NCBI RefSeq assembly: GCF_004346205.1 | Contig: NZ_SMAM01000002.1 | Coordinates: 62,001-126,000, forward strand | From: Bibersteinia trehalosi | GTDB lineage: Bacteria > Pseudomonadota > Gammaproteobacteria > Enterobacterales > Pasteurellaceae | Direction of reading: 5' to 3' | Length of the DNA: 64,000 nt | Shown here: positions 45,175 to 54,139 of the stretch, piece by piece | Position numbering within the stretch: the first letter of the stretch is position 1 | How the letters are laid out: each line of letters opens with the position of its first letter | Program-made: the position numbers and the translations under genes | Notes under the pieces: model-generated | The model's database searches: none | Seen by the model: only the letters and a program-made list of their open reading frames with translations | What the model was told of the DNA's origin: nothing

Positions 45175-46539
45175 TCATAAAGTTAATAAAAAATGAAAGA
45201 AAATGGTTAATGCAAGCAGATCTGCGCTGCCACCTGGGCTCAGGTTACGTTGAATACACTGATGGTCAAACGCATTAAGTTGCTTAATAAAGTCAGCTTG
45301 GTTATGCAAATGCTGTAAGCCATTCAATAGCTGTGCCGCTTGCTGCTGTATAAACGCTAACCCTGCCATTCCTCCTCGATGCACCACATTGGTGTCAGGA
45401 TTACTTTGCATCAAATATAATAAGGCGATATGCCAATTAGGCTTTTCCCCAAGCATTTGTAATGTGTTTCTCACCTGTGGAAATCCGGCCTCTGCTTCTC
45501 CCCTTGCCCCAGTTAAACCATATTGTTGGAAAAGTTTTACCCCATGAGTAAGCGGTGCATTCTCAGGATAATTTTGCAACTCCGCCGTCACGCCATAACA
45601 GATTTGTGCGACTATTTCGCACACTTGTTCCACGCTATGTTCAATCTGAAAATGTTGTGAAGCAAATAAACGCCCTAACGCCGTGCAAACTAAGCCAAAA
45701 GCAAAAATTGCGCCTTTATGGGTATTTACACCATTTGTAGCCTGTAACATTGCTTGCTCAGCTTGTAACCCAAGCGGTCGAATTTGCGCTAAAATTTGCG
45801 AAACAGGCTGATTTACTGTCGCAATCCCTTTATGCACAAAGGCAGACCAAAATGGCGCTAAAGCCTCACAACTCGCCATAAAGGTGGTAAAATCCATATC
45901 ATGGTGTGCGCCATTATTTGCGCTATCCACCAAGCCGGGCTTAGGGGTAAGTTGCACTTCATGTAATAACGCTTGCTGCACTCGCTCACTAATCTGGTCT
46001 GCAAAATTCTCAGCCATTGCCCGTTGCTGCATTTCTGCAATAATTTCCGTTGTACTGTGCCGTCTTTCTCTGGCACAAATTTTGGCTACACCTTGGCAAA
46101 CTAAACAAGGGCGGTTTGCCAATCCCATTTTTGTCCGACTGAGTAACTCGCCTGTAGGGCTAATTACATCGAGATCCCATAAACGCGCTAGAGGACTCTC
46201 ATCCTCTAAAGCAATCATCGCTTGTTTTAATAATTCGGCGTCAATCGGTAAGGCAAACAATGCTTCGTGCCCTGTTTCTAATTCACGGATAAGTTGTTCT
46301 GTCGGGGTAATGCCCAAACGATTAAAACAAGCGGTTAATTTCGCTAAACATTTTGCAAAGACAAAATCCAATAAGGCATTTTTCTTCAGCGCCCCCACTG
46401 CAGTCAGAGTCACAGAAAGCACACTCTGCCGATATTTACTCAGCAGCGCTTGTTGAATGGCGAAACGTGTTTCTCGTGCCATTAGTAGTTCGTCTAAATC
46501 AATGGGACGGCCGGTAGTAGAAAATGTAAGCGATAACAT
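45175..46539 (-). CDS. citXG: CitX-CitG fusion: citrate lyase prosthetic group synthesis and transfer
   Basis: Two enzymes in one chain of 454 residues. The N-terminal part (about 1-175) is CitX, apo-citrate lyase phosphoribosyl-dephospho-CoA transferase, with RPIDLDELLMARETR and DLDVISPTGELLSRTKMGL near 125. The C-terminal part is CitG, 2-(5''-triphosphoribosyl)-3'-dephospho-CoA synthase, with LTPKPGLVDSANNGAHHDMD near 198, TNGVNTHKGAIFAFG near 265 and THGVKLFQQYGLTGARGEAE near 327. The same fusion occurs in H. influenzae. Separated from citF by 100 bp containing two inverted repeats; citT-like follows 10 bp later. An exact uptake signal lies in the CitX part. Confidence 0.92.
   Translation of the reverse strand: MLSLTFSTTGRPIDLDELLMARETRFAIQQALLSKYRQSVLSVTLTAVGALKKNALLDFVFAKCLAKLTACFNRLGITPTEQLIRELETGHEALFALPIDAELLKQAMIALEDESPLARLWDLDVISPTGELLSRTKMGLANRPCLVCQGVAKICARERRHSTTEIIAEMQQRAMAENFADQISERVQQALLHEVQLTPKPGLVDSANNGAHHDMDFTTFMASCEALAPFWSAFVHKGIATVNQPVSQILAQIRPLGLQAEQAMLQATNGVNTHKGAIFAFGLVCTALGRLFASQHFQIEHSVEQVCEIVAQICYGVTAELQNYPENAPLTHGVKLFQQYGLTGARGEAEAGFPQVRNTLQMLGEKPNWHIALLYLMQSNPDTNVVHRGGMAGLAFIQQQAAQLLNGLQHLHNQADFIKQLNAFDHQCIQRNLSPGGSADLLALTIFFHFLLTL
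46327..46335 (+). repeat. Uptake signal core inside citXG
   Basis: ACAAGCGGT in the CitX-coding part, followed by TAATTTCGC. Confidence 0.8.
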
Positions 46540-46553
46540 TGGCTTTTCATATT

Positions 46554-46633
46554 AGGCGAACGATATACGTTCGCCTTTATAGTATGTTTAAATATTCAAA
46601 ACGCGTACTTTAATGGACGCACACTGTGCGCCC
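46554..46633. repeat. Two short GC-rich inverted repeats between citF and citXG
   Basis: AGGCGAACG / CGTTCGCCT (46554-46576, nine base pairs, loop ATATA) and GGACGCAC / GTGCGCCC (46615-46633, one mismatch). They resemble halves of the metB-type GC-rich repeat, separated by AT-rich DNA. They split the operon and could lower expression of citXG-citT relative to the lyase subunits. Confidence 0.55.
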
Positions 46634-46639
46634 GACAAT

Positions 46640-48148
46640 CTAGCTTTTTACCTGATACACAGTATCAATCACTGAACCATCACGATAGCGAACTACCGCC
46701 ACAGGACGCTCAGTAAACTCGATCGGCTTCGGTTTACCCGTTAGGGCGTAAGCTTTCTCCATCAATTGCTCAATGCTAAAAAGCTCAATCCCCGCTTGCG
46801 TTAAATTCTCAATGAGATCAACGCGCGTTGGATTAACTGCTATGCCATGATCGGTCACTAAAATATCGATATTTTCCCCAGGCGTAACACAGGTGATCAC
46901 CTCTTCTACCACCGTAGGAATTCGCCCACGGACAAGAGGCGCAACAATTATGGCAACCTGTGCAGATGCAGCGGTATCGCTATGCCCTCCTGAAGCCCCT
47001 CGAATCACACCATCAGAGCCCGTTAGTACATTGACATTGAAATGGCGGTCAATCTCTAAGGCACTTAAAATCACCACATCGAGCCGTTCAACACTCGCCC
47101 CTTTAGAACTAAAGTTTGCATATTGATTTGCTGAAACTTCAATGTGGTTCGGATTACGCGCCAATGATTCTGCGGCATCTTTATCAAAACTTTGCACATC
47201 AATGAGTTTTTTGATTAAACCCGCTTCATGTAGTTTAACCATTGAAGAAGTGATCCCTCCTAGGGCAAAATCTGCCGTGATATTTTGACGGCGCATTTTA
47301 TCTTCAAGAAAACGTGTAACCGCTAATGCTGCTCCACCGGAGCCTGTTTGCATTGAGAATCCATCCTTGAAATAGCCTGAAGCAAAGATCACCTCCGCCG
47401 CTTTGCGCGCAATCAGTAATTCGCGGGGATTGGTCGTCATACGGGTTGCACCACCACCAATTTTTTTCGGGTCGCCTACAGCATCCACTTTCACAATGAA
47501 ATCCACCTGATCTTGTGCAATGCTGGCAGGATGATGTGGATAAGGGGCAAATTGCTCGGTTAATAACACTACTTTATCGGCATATTCCGCATCGACTTTG
47601 GCATATCCCAATGAACCGCATTTGCTTTCACCGCTAAAACCATTAGCATTACCAAATTTATCGCAACACGGTACGCCTAAAAAGGCGACATCAATTTTAA
47701 TCTCTCCCGTTCTAACTAAATGCGCACGACCACCATGTGAATGAATGTTCACCGGTTCTGCTAATTGAATATCCCCACATGAAATGGCATCAGCCAGCTT
47801 GCCACGTAAACCCGAAGAGTAAATTTTACGCACTACGCCATGCTTGATATGTTCAATAAGTGGAAAATGGCTATCAATTAAGGAACTCGAAGCCAATGTT
47901 AAATTTTTAAAGCCCATTTCGGCAATTTTTGCCATAACCATATTGACGATAAAATCCCCACCACGAAAAGCATGATGGAATGAAATCGTCATACCATTTT
48001 GTAACCCTGAACGACGAATCGCCTCTTCCAGACTGTCACATACTTTGCGATCTTTTGCTGTTCGTTGTAATGATTCCGCTTTTGGCGCAGCTTGGTAAGC
48101 GGTCAAATTTGTGCTTAATTTTGCTAAACGTTCTTCTCTAGTACGCAT
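46640..48148 (-). CDS. citF: Citrate lyase alpha subunit
   Basis: Acyl-carrier-protein transferase subunit of citrate lyase: exchanges acetyl for citrate on the CitD prosthetic group. From the ATG at 48148 the product has 502 residues; GGAGGAATAAT precedes it, so the longer in-frame start at 48178 is rejected. Seen are SFHHAFRGGDFIVNMVMAKI near residue 55, NIHSHGGRAHLVRTGEI near 125, GVPCCDKFGNANGF near 150, SMQTGSGGAALAVTRFLEDK near 265, and HSDTAASAQVAIIVAPLVRG near 395. It begins 1 bp after the citE stop codon. Confidence 0.95.
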   Translation of the reverse strand: MRTREERLAKLSTNLTAYQAAPKAESLQRTAKDRKVCDSLEEAIRRSGLQNGMTISFHHAFRGGDFIVNMVMAKIAEMGFKNLTLASSSLIDSHFPLIEHIKHGVVRKIYSSGLRGKLADAISCGDIQLAEPVNIHSHGGRAHLVRTGEIKIDVAFLGVPCCDKFGNANGFSGESKCGSLGYAKVDAEYADKVVLLTEQFAPYPHHPASIAQDQVDFIVKVDAVGDPKKIGGGATRMTTNPRELLIARKAAEVIFASGYFKDGFSMQTGSGGAALAVTRFLEDKMRRQNITADFALGGITSSMVKLHEAGLIKKLIDVQSFDKDAAESLARNPNHIEVSANQYANFSSKGASVERLDVVILSALEIDRHFNVNVLTGSDGVIRGASGGHSDTAASAQVAIIVAPLVRGRIPTVVEEVITCVTPGENIDILVTDHGIAVNPTRVDLIENLTQAGIELFSIEQLMEKAYALTGKPKPIEFTERPVAVVRYRDGSVIDTVYQVKS

Positions 48149-48149
48149 A

Positions 48150-49037
48150 TTATTCCTCCCGAATGCCTGATTTGGCACGCTCTAAGACTAATCTTGCTCG
48201 TTCAATAATCGGTGCATCGATCATCTTGCCATTTAGCGATACAACCCCTAAGCCCTGTTGCTCTGCTTCATTCGCAGCTTCAATGACTTTCCGAGCGTGA
48301 TCAACATCTTTTTGCGTTGGTGCAAATAAGTTGTGCAATAATTCAATTTGACGAGGATTGACGAGGGATTTGCCATCAAAGCCCAGTTGCTTAATCAGCG
48401 CTGCTTCTTTTAAAAAACCATCTTCATTATTTGCATCGGAATAAACTGTGTCGAAAGCTTGAATACCCGCTGCACGCGCCGCTTGTAAAATAGAACAACG
48501 TGCGAAAAGTAATTCAATGCCTTCCGGTGAGCGTTCTGTCTTCAAATTACGAACATAATCTTCTGCCCCCAAGGCGATACCAATTAAACGTTTTGAAGCA
48601 AATGCAATTTGATTCGCTTGGGTAATCCCCAGCGGAGATTCAATTGCCGCTAACATTTTGGTTGAACCTATTTCTCGTCCACAATTTTTTTCAATCTCGC
48701 TAATCGCGTGATCCATATCAAGCACATCTTGGGCTGTTTCTGTTTTCGGCATGCGTACCACATCGACACCTGCGCGTACTACCGCGTTTAAATCGGCTAA
48801 ACCAAATTCACTGTCTAATGGATTCACTCGCACTACGGTTTCCATTTCTTGATAGAGCGGGTGACGTAACGCGTGTGCCACTAATAAGCGCGCACTGTCT
48901 TTTTCTTTTAAAGCCACGGCATCTTCTAAGTCAAACATGATTGAATCAGGTTTATAAATAAAAGAATTACTCAGCATTGCGGCATTAGAGCCCGGTACAA
49001 ACAACATGCTGCGGCGTAATTTGATCTTTTGGCTCAT
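48150..49037 (-). CDS. citE: Citrate lyase beta subunit
   Basis: Lyase subunit that splits citryl-ACP into acetyl-ACP and oxaloacetate, with magnesium. The product has 295 residues of the HpcH/HpaI aldolase family: [19 protein letters not shown] at the N-terminus, [16 protein letters not shown] near residue 33, [11 protein letters not shown] near 68, [11 protein letters not shown] near 130 and [17 protein letters not shown] near 152. Its start overlaps the end of citD by 4 bp (ATGA-type coupling). No paralogue of the ccl/rip type is indicated, because citD, citF and citC are all adjacent. Confidence 0.96.
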   Translation of the reverse strand: MSQKIKLRRSMLFVPGSNAAMLSNSFIYKPDSIMFDLEDAVALKEKDSARLLVAHALRHPLYQEMETVVRVNPLDSEFGLADLNAVVRAGVDVVRMPKTETAQDVLDMDHAISEIEKNCGREIGSTKMLAAIESPLGITQANQIAFASKRLIGIALGAEDYVRNLKTERSPEGIELLFARCSILQAARAAGIQAFDTVYSDANNEDGFLKEAALIKQLGFDGKSLVNPRQIELLHNLFAPTQKDVDHARKVIEAANEAEQQGLGVVSLNGKMIDAPIIERARLVLERAKSGIREE

Positions 49038-49321
49038 AGCATTTTCTCCCAGTTGATCGGTTCATCGGTGGCACGTTGCAATGCTGCTTTTAAACGCGCC
49101 TGTAACACACAATCTAGTGCACCTTTATCTTCTACAATCACCTGTGCATGAGTAACATTGAGTTGTGCTAGCACTGACTTTACTGTTGCCTCAATTTGAT
49201 CACCAAACTGCTTACCAACCGAACTGTTAATTTCAATATCTAAACCTTGTGCAGGTGCAACTCGAATCAGAGCATCACTTGATTCCAGCGTCCCCGCGAG
49301 GGCTGCTTTCGTAATTTGCAT
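49034..49321 (-). CDS. citD: Citrate lyase gamma subunit (acyl carrier protein)
   Basis: Small carrier protein bearing the phosphoribosyl-dephospho-CoA group. From the ATG at 49321 the product has 95 residues, with AAGGAAATCGTT upstream. The attachment Ser lies in the N-terminal [13 protein letters not shown], as in E. coli CitD (Ser14). [18 protein letters not shown] and [16 protein letters not shown] follow as in the family. The frame extends to 49345 without similarity. It overlaps both neighbours in the tight citC-D-E-F order. Confidence 0.95.
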   Translation of the reverse strand: MQITKAALAGTLESSDALIRVAPAQGLDIEINSSVGKQFGDQIEATVKSVLAQLNVTHAQVIVEDKGALDCVLQARLKAALQRATDEPINWEKML

Positions 49322-49331
49322 AACGATTTCC

Positions 49332-50339
49332 TTATTTTGTTTCAATTTGTTTTAAAAATGCGAAGGTAGAGGCTGGTACAAGCTTCTCTATTGCTTGCCA
49401 ATCGTGCTGTGACAACAATGCACGAACCCGACTTGCCGAAATAGGCTCGCCATCACAACTTTTACGTTCAATTTCTACTACGGTAATTTTATCTGCGCTC
49501 ATGTCTGCTTCTGTTAGCCAATAGTGCATTTGGCGATTGTATTCTCGTGTTACAGCACAATGTGGTTCTGTCCCAACAAAACGATGCGTAATACCCAAAC
49601 TTGGGGCAATTTGCTGACGAAATAGCTTGAGATCAAACTCCAAATGGAGTGAGTCCGCTAACCCCCGATCTTTAAGAAAATAATCAGGGAAGGTTGCTCG
49701 AGAAATAATGTAATTTGAACCAGGATGAATAGTAAGATGAGAAAGGTCGGCTAAGCCTTGTTGGATAAGTTGGAAACGATCATGGTAGGAAAATTGGGAG
49801 GCATCTTCTCCCACTACAAAAAGATGTAGATGCTCGCATTGTGACAGCGCTTGTTCAACTAAGTAGCGATGCCCTAAAGTAAATGGGTTGGCATTCATCA
49901 CAATTGCGCCGATTTTCTCACCGGCAACTCGCATTTGTGCCCAACGGTCACGCTGCTTTGCTAACCGAGTTCGGCTATTTTCCAATAAAACTACATTCGG
50001 TTTCGCTTCCGCTATCAGATAAAAGCCGCAATGCTGAAACAGCTTTTCATATTCAGGTTTGGTATAGATAAAAAGTTCGTGCTGACCAAGTTCATAAGCC
50101 AAATTAACCAGCTCAGTAGCAAGCTGTAGCACAATGCCCGAACCCCGCATATCAGGTTTTATCGCAATGCATTTAATAATATTACCGGAAATACCGCCAC
50201 AAGCCAGAATACGCTCATGTTCATCTAAGACGACAACAAATTGTGCTATACACTCATCTAACCGTAATCCATTTTCCTCTAAAAAAATGCGTATAGCGGT
50301 TAATTTTGATGAATTTTTTGCAACACGAGTGAAATACAT
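49332..50339 (-). CDS. citC: [Citrate (pro-3S)-lyase] ligase
   Basis: Activates citrate lyase by acetylating the CitD prosthetic group with ATP and acetate. The product has 335 residues: an N-terminal GNAT-like part ([20 protein letters not shown] near residue 48) and a nucleotidyltransferase-like part with [15 protein letters not shown] near 155 (HxGH-type) and [14 protein letters not shown] near 300. First gene of citCDEF-citXG-citT. The FNR box at 50496 lies 157 bp upstream, in line with anaerobic citrate fermentation. No citAB two-component genes are found here, unlike E. coli and Klebsiella. Confidence 0.95.
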   Translation of the reverse strand: MYFTRVAKNSSKLTAIRIFLEENGLRLDECIAQFVVVLDEHERILACGGISGNIIKCIAIKPDMRGSGIVLQLATELVNLAYELGQHELFIYTKPEYEKLFQHCGFYLIAEAKPNVVLLENSRTRLAKQRDRWAQMRVAGEKIGAIVMNANPFTLGHRYLVEQALSQCEHLHLFVVGEDASQFSYHDRFQLIQQGLADLSHLTIHPGSNYIISRATFPDYFLKDRGLADSLHLEFDLKLFRQQIAPSLGITHRFVGTEPHCAVTREYNRQMHYWLTEADMSADKITVVEIERKSCDGEPISASRVRALLSQHDWQAIEKLVPASTFAFLKQIETK

Positions 50340-50495
50340 TTGACAATTTATTTACATAATAAAAAAAACATCTGCATTGTAACAAATCCAAGGCTTGTTG
50401 GCTGTTTAAACGTTTTCCTTTTTGACAAGAATCAATCTGATTTTGGTATCGGTGAGCTTTTGTACACACATACCCAATAATAAAATCCGTGCCAT

Positions 50496-50509
50496 TTGAT
50501 CTAAATCAG
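50496..50509. promoter_or_regulatory. FNR box between citC and the PAS gene
   Basis: TTGAT-CTAA-ATCAG matches the FNR consensus TTGAT-N4-ATCAA at nine of ten positions. It lies in the divergent gap, 157 bp before citC and 103 bp before the PAS gene, so either or both may be controlled. The spacer CTAA is the same as in the fnr box. Confidence 0.6.
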
Positions 50510-50611
50510 ATTTCATACAAAAAGCTTGAGAAAAATACCTCATTATGCGTTATCTTATTCCTAGTATTTTAGTCGGGTATTACCCATTCATTACTCTATG
50601 GAGACTTTAAC

Positions 50612-51040
50612 ATGACACAACAAATCGTGCCGTCTAACGAAACTATCCTGAAAGCCGTACAAGATACTTTGGTGATTTCCACTACAGACTTACAAGGCGT
50701 GATCACCTATGCAAATGATCTTTTCTGTAAATTAACTGGCTTCTCGCGTGAAGAGTTAATCGGGCAACCACACAACATCGTACGCCATCCTGCGGTACCA
50801 AAAGAAGTGTATAAAGAGATGTGGGATACAATCCAAGCTGGCAAAATTTGGACAGGTATCGTGCCTAACTGCGGTAAAGGTGGGGTGGTGTATGTCGTTG
50901 ATACTACCGTTCAGCCTATGTTTGATGAAGCAGGACAGATCACAGGTTATATCAGTGTACGTCGCGTAATTAACGATCTAATGCAAAACTTTGATGCTGT
51001 TGAATTTTCAAAAGAAATTTTTGATGATTTCCACGGTTAA
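50612..51040 (+). CDS. Stand-alone PAS protein, Aer-like sensor domain
   Basis: 142 residues consisting almost only of one PAS domain. The sequence is that of aerotaxis receptor (Aer) sensors: VITYANDLFCKLTGFSREEL near residue 30, GQPHNIVRHPAVPKEVYKEM near 50, then GKIWTGIVPNCGKGGVVYVV and GYISVRR. Aer PAS domains bind FAD and report redox state. No membrane helix, HAMP or methyl-accepting domain follows, so it cannot be a chemoreceptor. The usual function is lost or changed, and the output partner is unknown. The ATG at 50612 has GGAGACTTTAAC upstream; an FNR box lies in front and a terminator behind. Confidence 0.85.
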   Translation: MTQQIVPSNETILKAVQDTLVISTTDLQGVITYANDLFCKLTGFSREELIGQPHNIVRHPAVPKEVYKEMWDTIQAGKIWTGIVPNCGKGGVVYVVDTTVQPMFDEAGQITGYISVRRVINDLMQNFDAVEFSKEIFDDFHG

Positions 51041-51061
51041 ATTAAACAAGAACTTAGTAAC

Positions 51062-51085
51062 AAGGGCGAATAATTCGCCCTTTTT
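51062..51085 (+). terminator. Terminator after the PAS gene
   Basis: Perfect nine-base-pair stem AAGGGCGAA / TTCGCCCTT with loop TAA and a following TTT; about 20 bp after the stop codon. Confidence 0.88.
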
Positions 51086-51115
51086 CAGTATTTATTCTAG
51101 AAATAAGGAATTGCT

Positions 51116-52669
51116 ATGCCGTTCTTTTCTCATATCCACATTGCTTACGGCTCAGAATCAGGTCGTGCGGAACAACTTGCTCAGCAACTACAACAACAAC
51201 CTTGTTTAGCCGCTCATCCACACTCTATTGCCAGCCTGAATAACACACATTTAGAGCAACTCCCCCCTCACACCTTACTCCTTATCGTAACCAGCTCTTT
51301 TGGCGATGGCGAAGCACCAGCTAATGCGGATCAATTTGCAAATCACCTAGAAAATCTCCCCGCTTGTCATATTTCCTATGCGATTTTTGGCTTAGGGGAT
51401 ACCAGCTATGACAAATTTTGTGGCTACAGCAAACATCTAGATCATCTTTTACAATGTAAACACGCGACAGCCATTATTGAACGTGTAGATGCAGATTTAA
51501 ACTACCAAGCGATTTTCCAACAATGGCTAAACCTTTTAATTCAAGCATTAGCGAATCCAATTACACCACCTCTTTCCCATTCCCTCTCAGTGAAAGTGTA
51601 TGCTGCTAACCAAACCTATGCGGCACAAGTTTTAGACATTCAACAGCTGGCACAATCAACTCCCGCAGTATTTCATCTGCGCTTATCATTAAAAGAGAGT
51701 GGTATCTTCTACCAAGCCGGCGATCTCATTTATCTTCAAGCACCGAACGCGGACTCACTCCTTGCCGAATTCTGCCATTGGTTTAATGACTCTTCAGCAA
51801 AAGAGGTATTACAGCAAAAAGAGCTACGCTTATTGAATAAAAATATTCTGCGTGATGTCGCAAAAATTTGCGATAGCACTGAGCTTAAAGCGCTAACAAA
51901 AATCGCCAATAAAAAAGCGCTTGAAGACTATCTTTATGGACACGATCTGCTCGATCTCCTACGCGATTTCGACCCAGAACATCGCGTGAGCCTACAAGAT
52001 TTACATGCTCTGTTACCTAATCTTACTGCTCGTGCATATTCCATCAGCTCTTGTGGGCAAACACATCCCGAATATGTTGATCTATGCGTCCGTGAGGTAA
52101 GCTATCAACTCGGTGAGCGTCACTACTACGGCACGGCAAGCCACTATATTGCTCAATGCCAAGCGGGCGATTTTTTACCAATTTTTGCAAAATCAAACCC
52201 GACTTTTCATCTAACAAATAAGCAGATACCAATCGTCATGATTGGCGCAGGCACCGGTATTGCCCCCTATATCGGTTTTTTACAAGCCCTACAACGCGAG
52301 CAACGCGCTTCTTCGCATTATCTCTTTTTTGGTGAGCGCCACCGCTTACATGATTTTCTCTACCAAAATGAGCTTGAACAATATCTGCACAACGGAACTT
52401 TAACGAAACTTTTCACCGCCTTTTCTCGCGACCAAGCAGAAAAAGTTTATGTTCAAGATCTTCTCAAGCAACAGGCAGAGTTGATTTGGCAATTAATCCA
52501 GCAAGGTGCCTATTTTTACGTATGCGGCAGTAAAAAGATGAGCAAAGCGATTGATGAAAGCCTACTTGAAATTGCAGAACGCATTGGTCATCAACCTTAT
52601 ATTGATGATTTTAATAATATTGTGGCACATTTAGTTGCTGAAGGACGTTTACTACGCGATATCTATTAA
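51116..52669 (+). CDS. Diflavin NADPH reductase (CysJ/methionine synthase reductase-like)
   Basis: 517 residues with a flavodoxin domain (about 1-145: IAYGSESGRAEQLAQ, VTSSFGDGEAPANADQF, FGLGDTSYDKFCGYSK), an FAD domain with RAYSISSC near 305 and GTASHYIAQCQAGDFL near 340, and an NADPH domain with MIGAGTGIAPYIGFLQALQ near 375, FFGERHRLHDFLY and YVCGSKKMSKAIDESL near 463. It is shorter than E. coli CysJ (599), and no sulfite reductase hemoprotein gene (cysI) is adjacent. metF follows after 190 bp but has its own promoter. The electron acceptor is unknown: sulfite reductase, methionine synthase reactivation or a radical enzyme are all possible. Confidence 0.85.
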   Translation: MPFFSHIHIAYGSESGRAEQLAQQLQQQPCLAAHPHSIASLNNTHLEQLPPHTLLLIVTSSFGDGEAPANADQFANHLENLPACHISYAIFGLGDTSYDKFCGYSKHLDHLLQCKHATAIIERVDADLNYQAIFQQWLNLLIQALANPITPPLSHSLSVKVYAANQTYAAQVLDIQQLAQSTPAVFHLRLSLKESGIFYQAGDLIYLQAPNADSLLAEFCHWFNDSSAKEVLQQKELRLLNKNILRDVAKICDSTELKALTKIANKKALEDYLYGHDLLDLLRDFDPEHRVSLQDLHALLPNLTARAYSISSCGQTHPEYVDLCVREVSYQLGERHYYGTASHYIAQCQAGDFLPIFAKSNPTFHLTNKQIPIVMIGAGTGIAPYIGFLQALQREQRASSHYLFFGERHRLHDFLYQNELEQYLHNGTLTKLFTAFSRDQAEKVYVQDLLKQQAELIWQLIQQGAYFYVCGSKKMSKAIDESLLEIAERIGHQPYIDDFNNIVAHLVAEGRLLRDIY

Positions 52670-52670
52670 G

Positions 52671-52715
52671 CAAGCGGCTAAATTTTGCTAAAAAAATGCA
52701 AAATTGGGGCGCTTG
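52671..52715. terminator. Imperfect inverted repeat after the diflavin reductase gene
   Basis: CAAGCG...AATTTTGC paired with GCAAAATT...CGCTTG around a central A-rich loop, with four unpaired positions per arm. Built from uptake-signal-like halves; probably ends the upstream transcript. Confidence 0.5.
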
Positions 52716-52757
52716 AGCTGATGAATTCTTTTCATTGACATAATGAAAATGATCAAA

Positions 52758-52781
52758 TTGACATTATGTTGCTATCCGAAT

Positions 52782-52786
<5 letters not shown>
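52758..52786 (+). promoter_or_regulatory. metF promoter
   Basis: TTGACA, exact 17-bp spacer and TAGAAT: full -35 and five of six -10 bases. Start about 70 bp before the metF ATG. The -10 box overlaps the first MetJ half-site. Confidence 0.8.
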
Positions 52787-53745
<959 letters not shown>

Positions 53746-53772
53746 CCCCGTCTAACCCTGCAAGGATAACTA

Positions 53773-53819
53773 AAACCCCATTTAAAAATACGCAATTTGT
53801 GCATTTTTAAATGGGGTTT
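53773..53819. terminator. Perfect 17-bp hairpin overlapping the arfA stop codon
   Basis: Arms 53773-53789 and 53803-53819 are exact inverted copies with a 13-base loop. On the minus strand it contains the last 13 codons and the stop codon of arfA and ends in GGGGTTTTAG. It also lies 28 bp after the metF stop, so it can end both transcripts. RNase III cleavage or termination inside it would leave arfA mRNA without a stop codon. Confidence 0.85.
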
Positions 53820-53994
53820 CATTTTGCCCTTCTGCTTTACGATGTTTTGCATTACGTTGGTAACTGCCCTTTCCTTTACGTTTGCGTTCTACTCGGCTAT
53901 GAAATAAGCGATCCGTTACCAAGGCTTTTACTGCACTTTCTTTAATTTCACCTCGCCCGTGGGCATAACTATTTGCTTGTATTTGTTTTGCCAT
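53782..53994 (-). CDS. arfA: Alternative ribosome-rescue factor ArfA
   Basis: Recruits release factor RF2 to ribosomes stalled on mRNAs without a stop codon, a back-up of tmRNA. The 70-residue basic product has the conserved core GEIKESAVKALVTDRLFHSR and the KGKGSYQRNAKHRK region, as in E. coli ArfA and its relatives. In the family the full-length protein is unstable and the working form arises from truncated mRNA, tagged by tmRNA when that system is active. The hairpin at its 3' end (53773-53819) is the element that produces the truncation. Convergent with metF. Confidence 0.9.
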   Translation of the reverse strand: MAKQIQANSYAHGRGEIKESAVKALVTDRLFHSRVERKRKGKGSYQRNAKHRKAEGQNETPFKNAQIAYF

Positions 53995-54094
53995 AATTAT
54001 CCTTAAATGCTCTGTTAAAAAATCAGCAACATTTTAGCAAAAGCTATGATTTTGTATATAAAAAACAGTATAATCCTGCGTAACTATACGCATA

Positions 54095-54103
54095 ACAAGC
54101 GGT
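54095..54103 (+). repeat. Uptake signal core between arfA and the methyltransferase gene
   Basis: ACAAGCGGT followed by TAGTTTGAATGG; in the 145-bp divergent gap, which also has a TATAAT at 54070. Confidence 0.8.
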
Positions 54104-54139
54104 TAGTTTGAATGGAATTTTTACAAAATGGGGTTCTAT

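Noticed and set aside
45884-46456. Plus-strand frame of 190 codons opposite citXG
   Set aside because: Long, but entirely antisense to the conserved CitX/CitG coding sequence, Cys/Ser-rich as expected of a shadow frame, and without a start signal.
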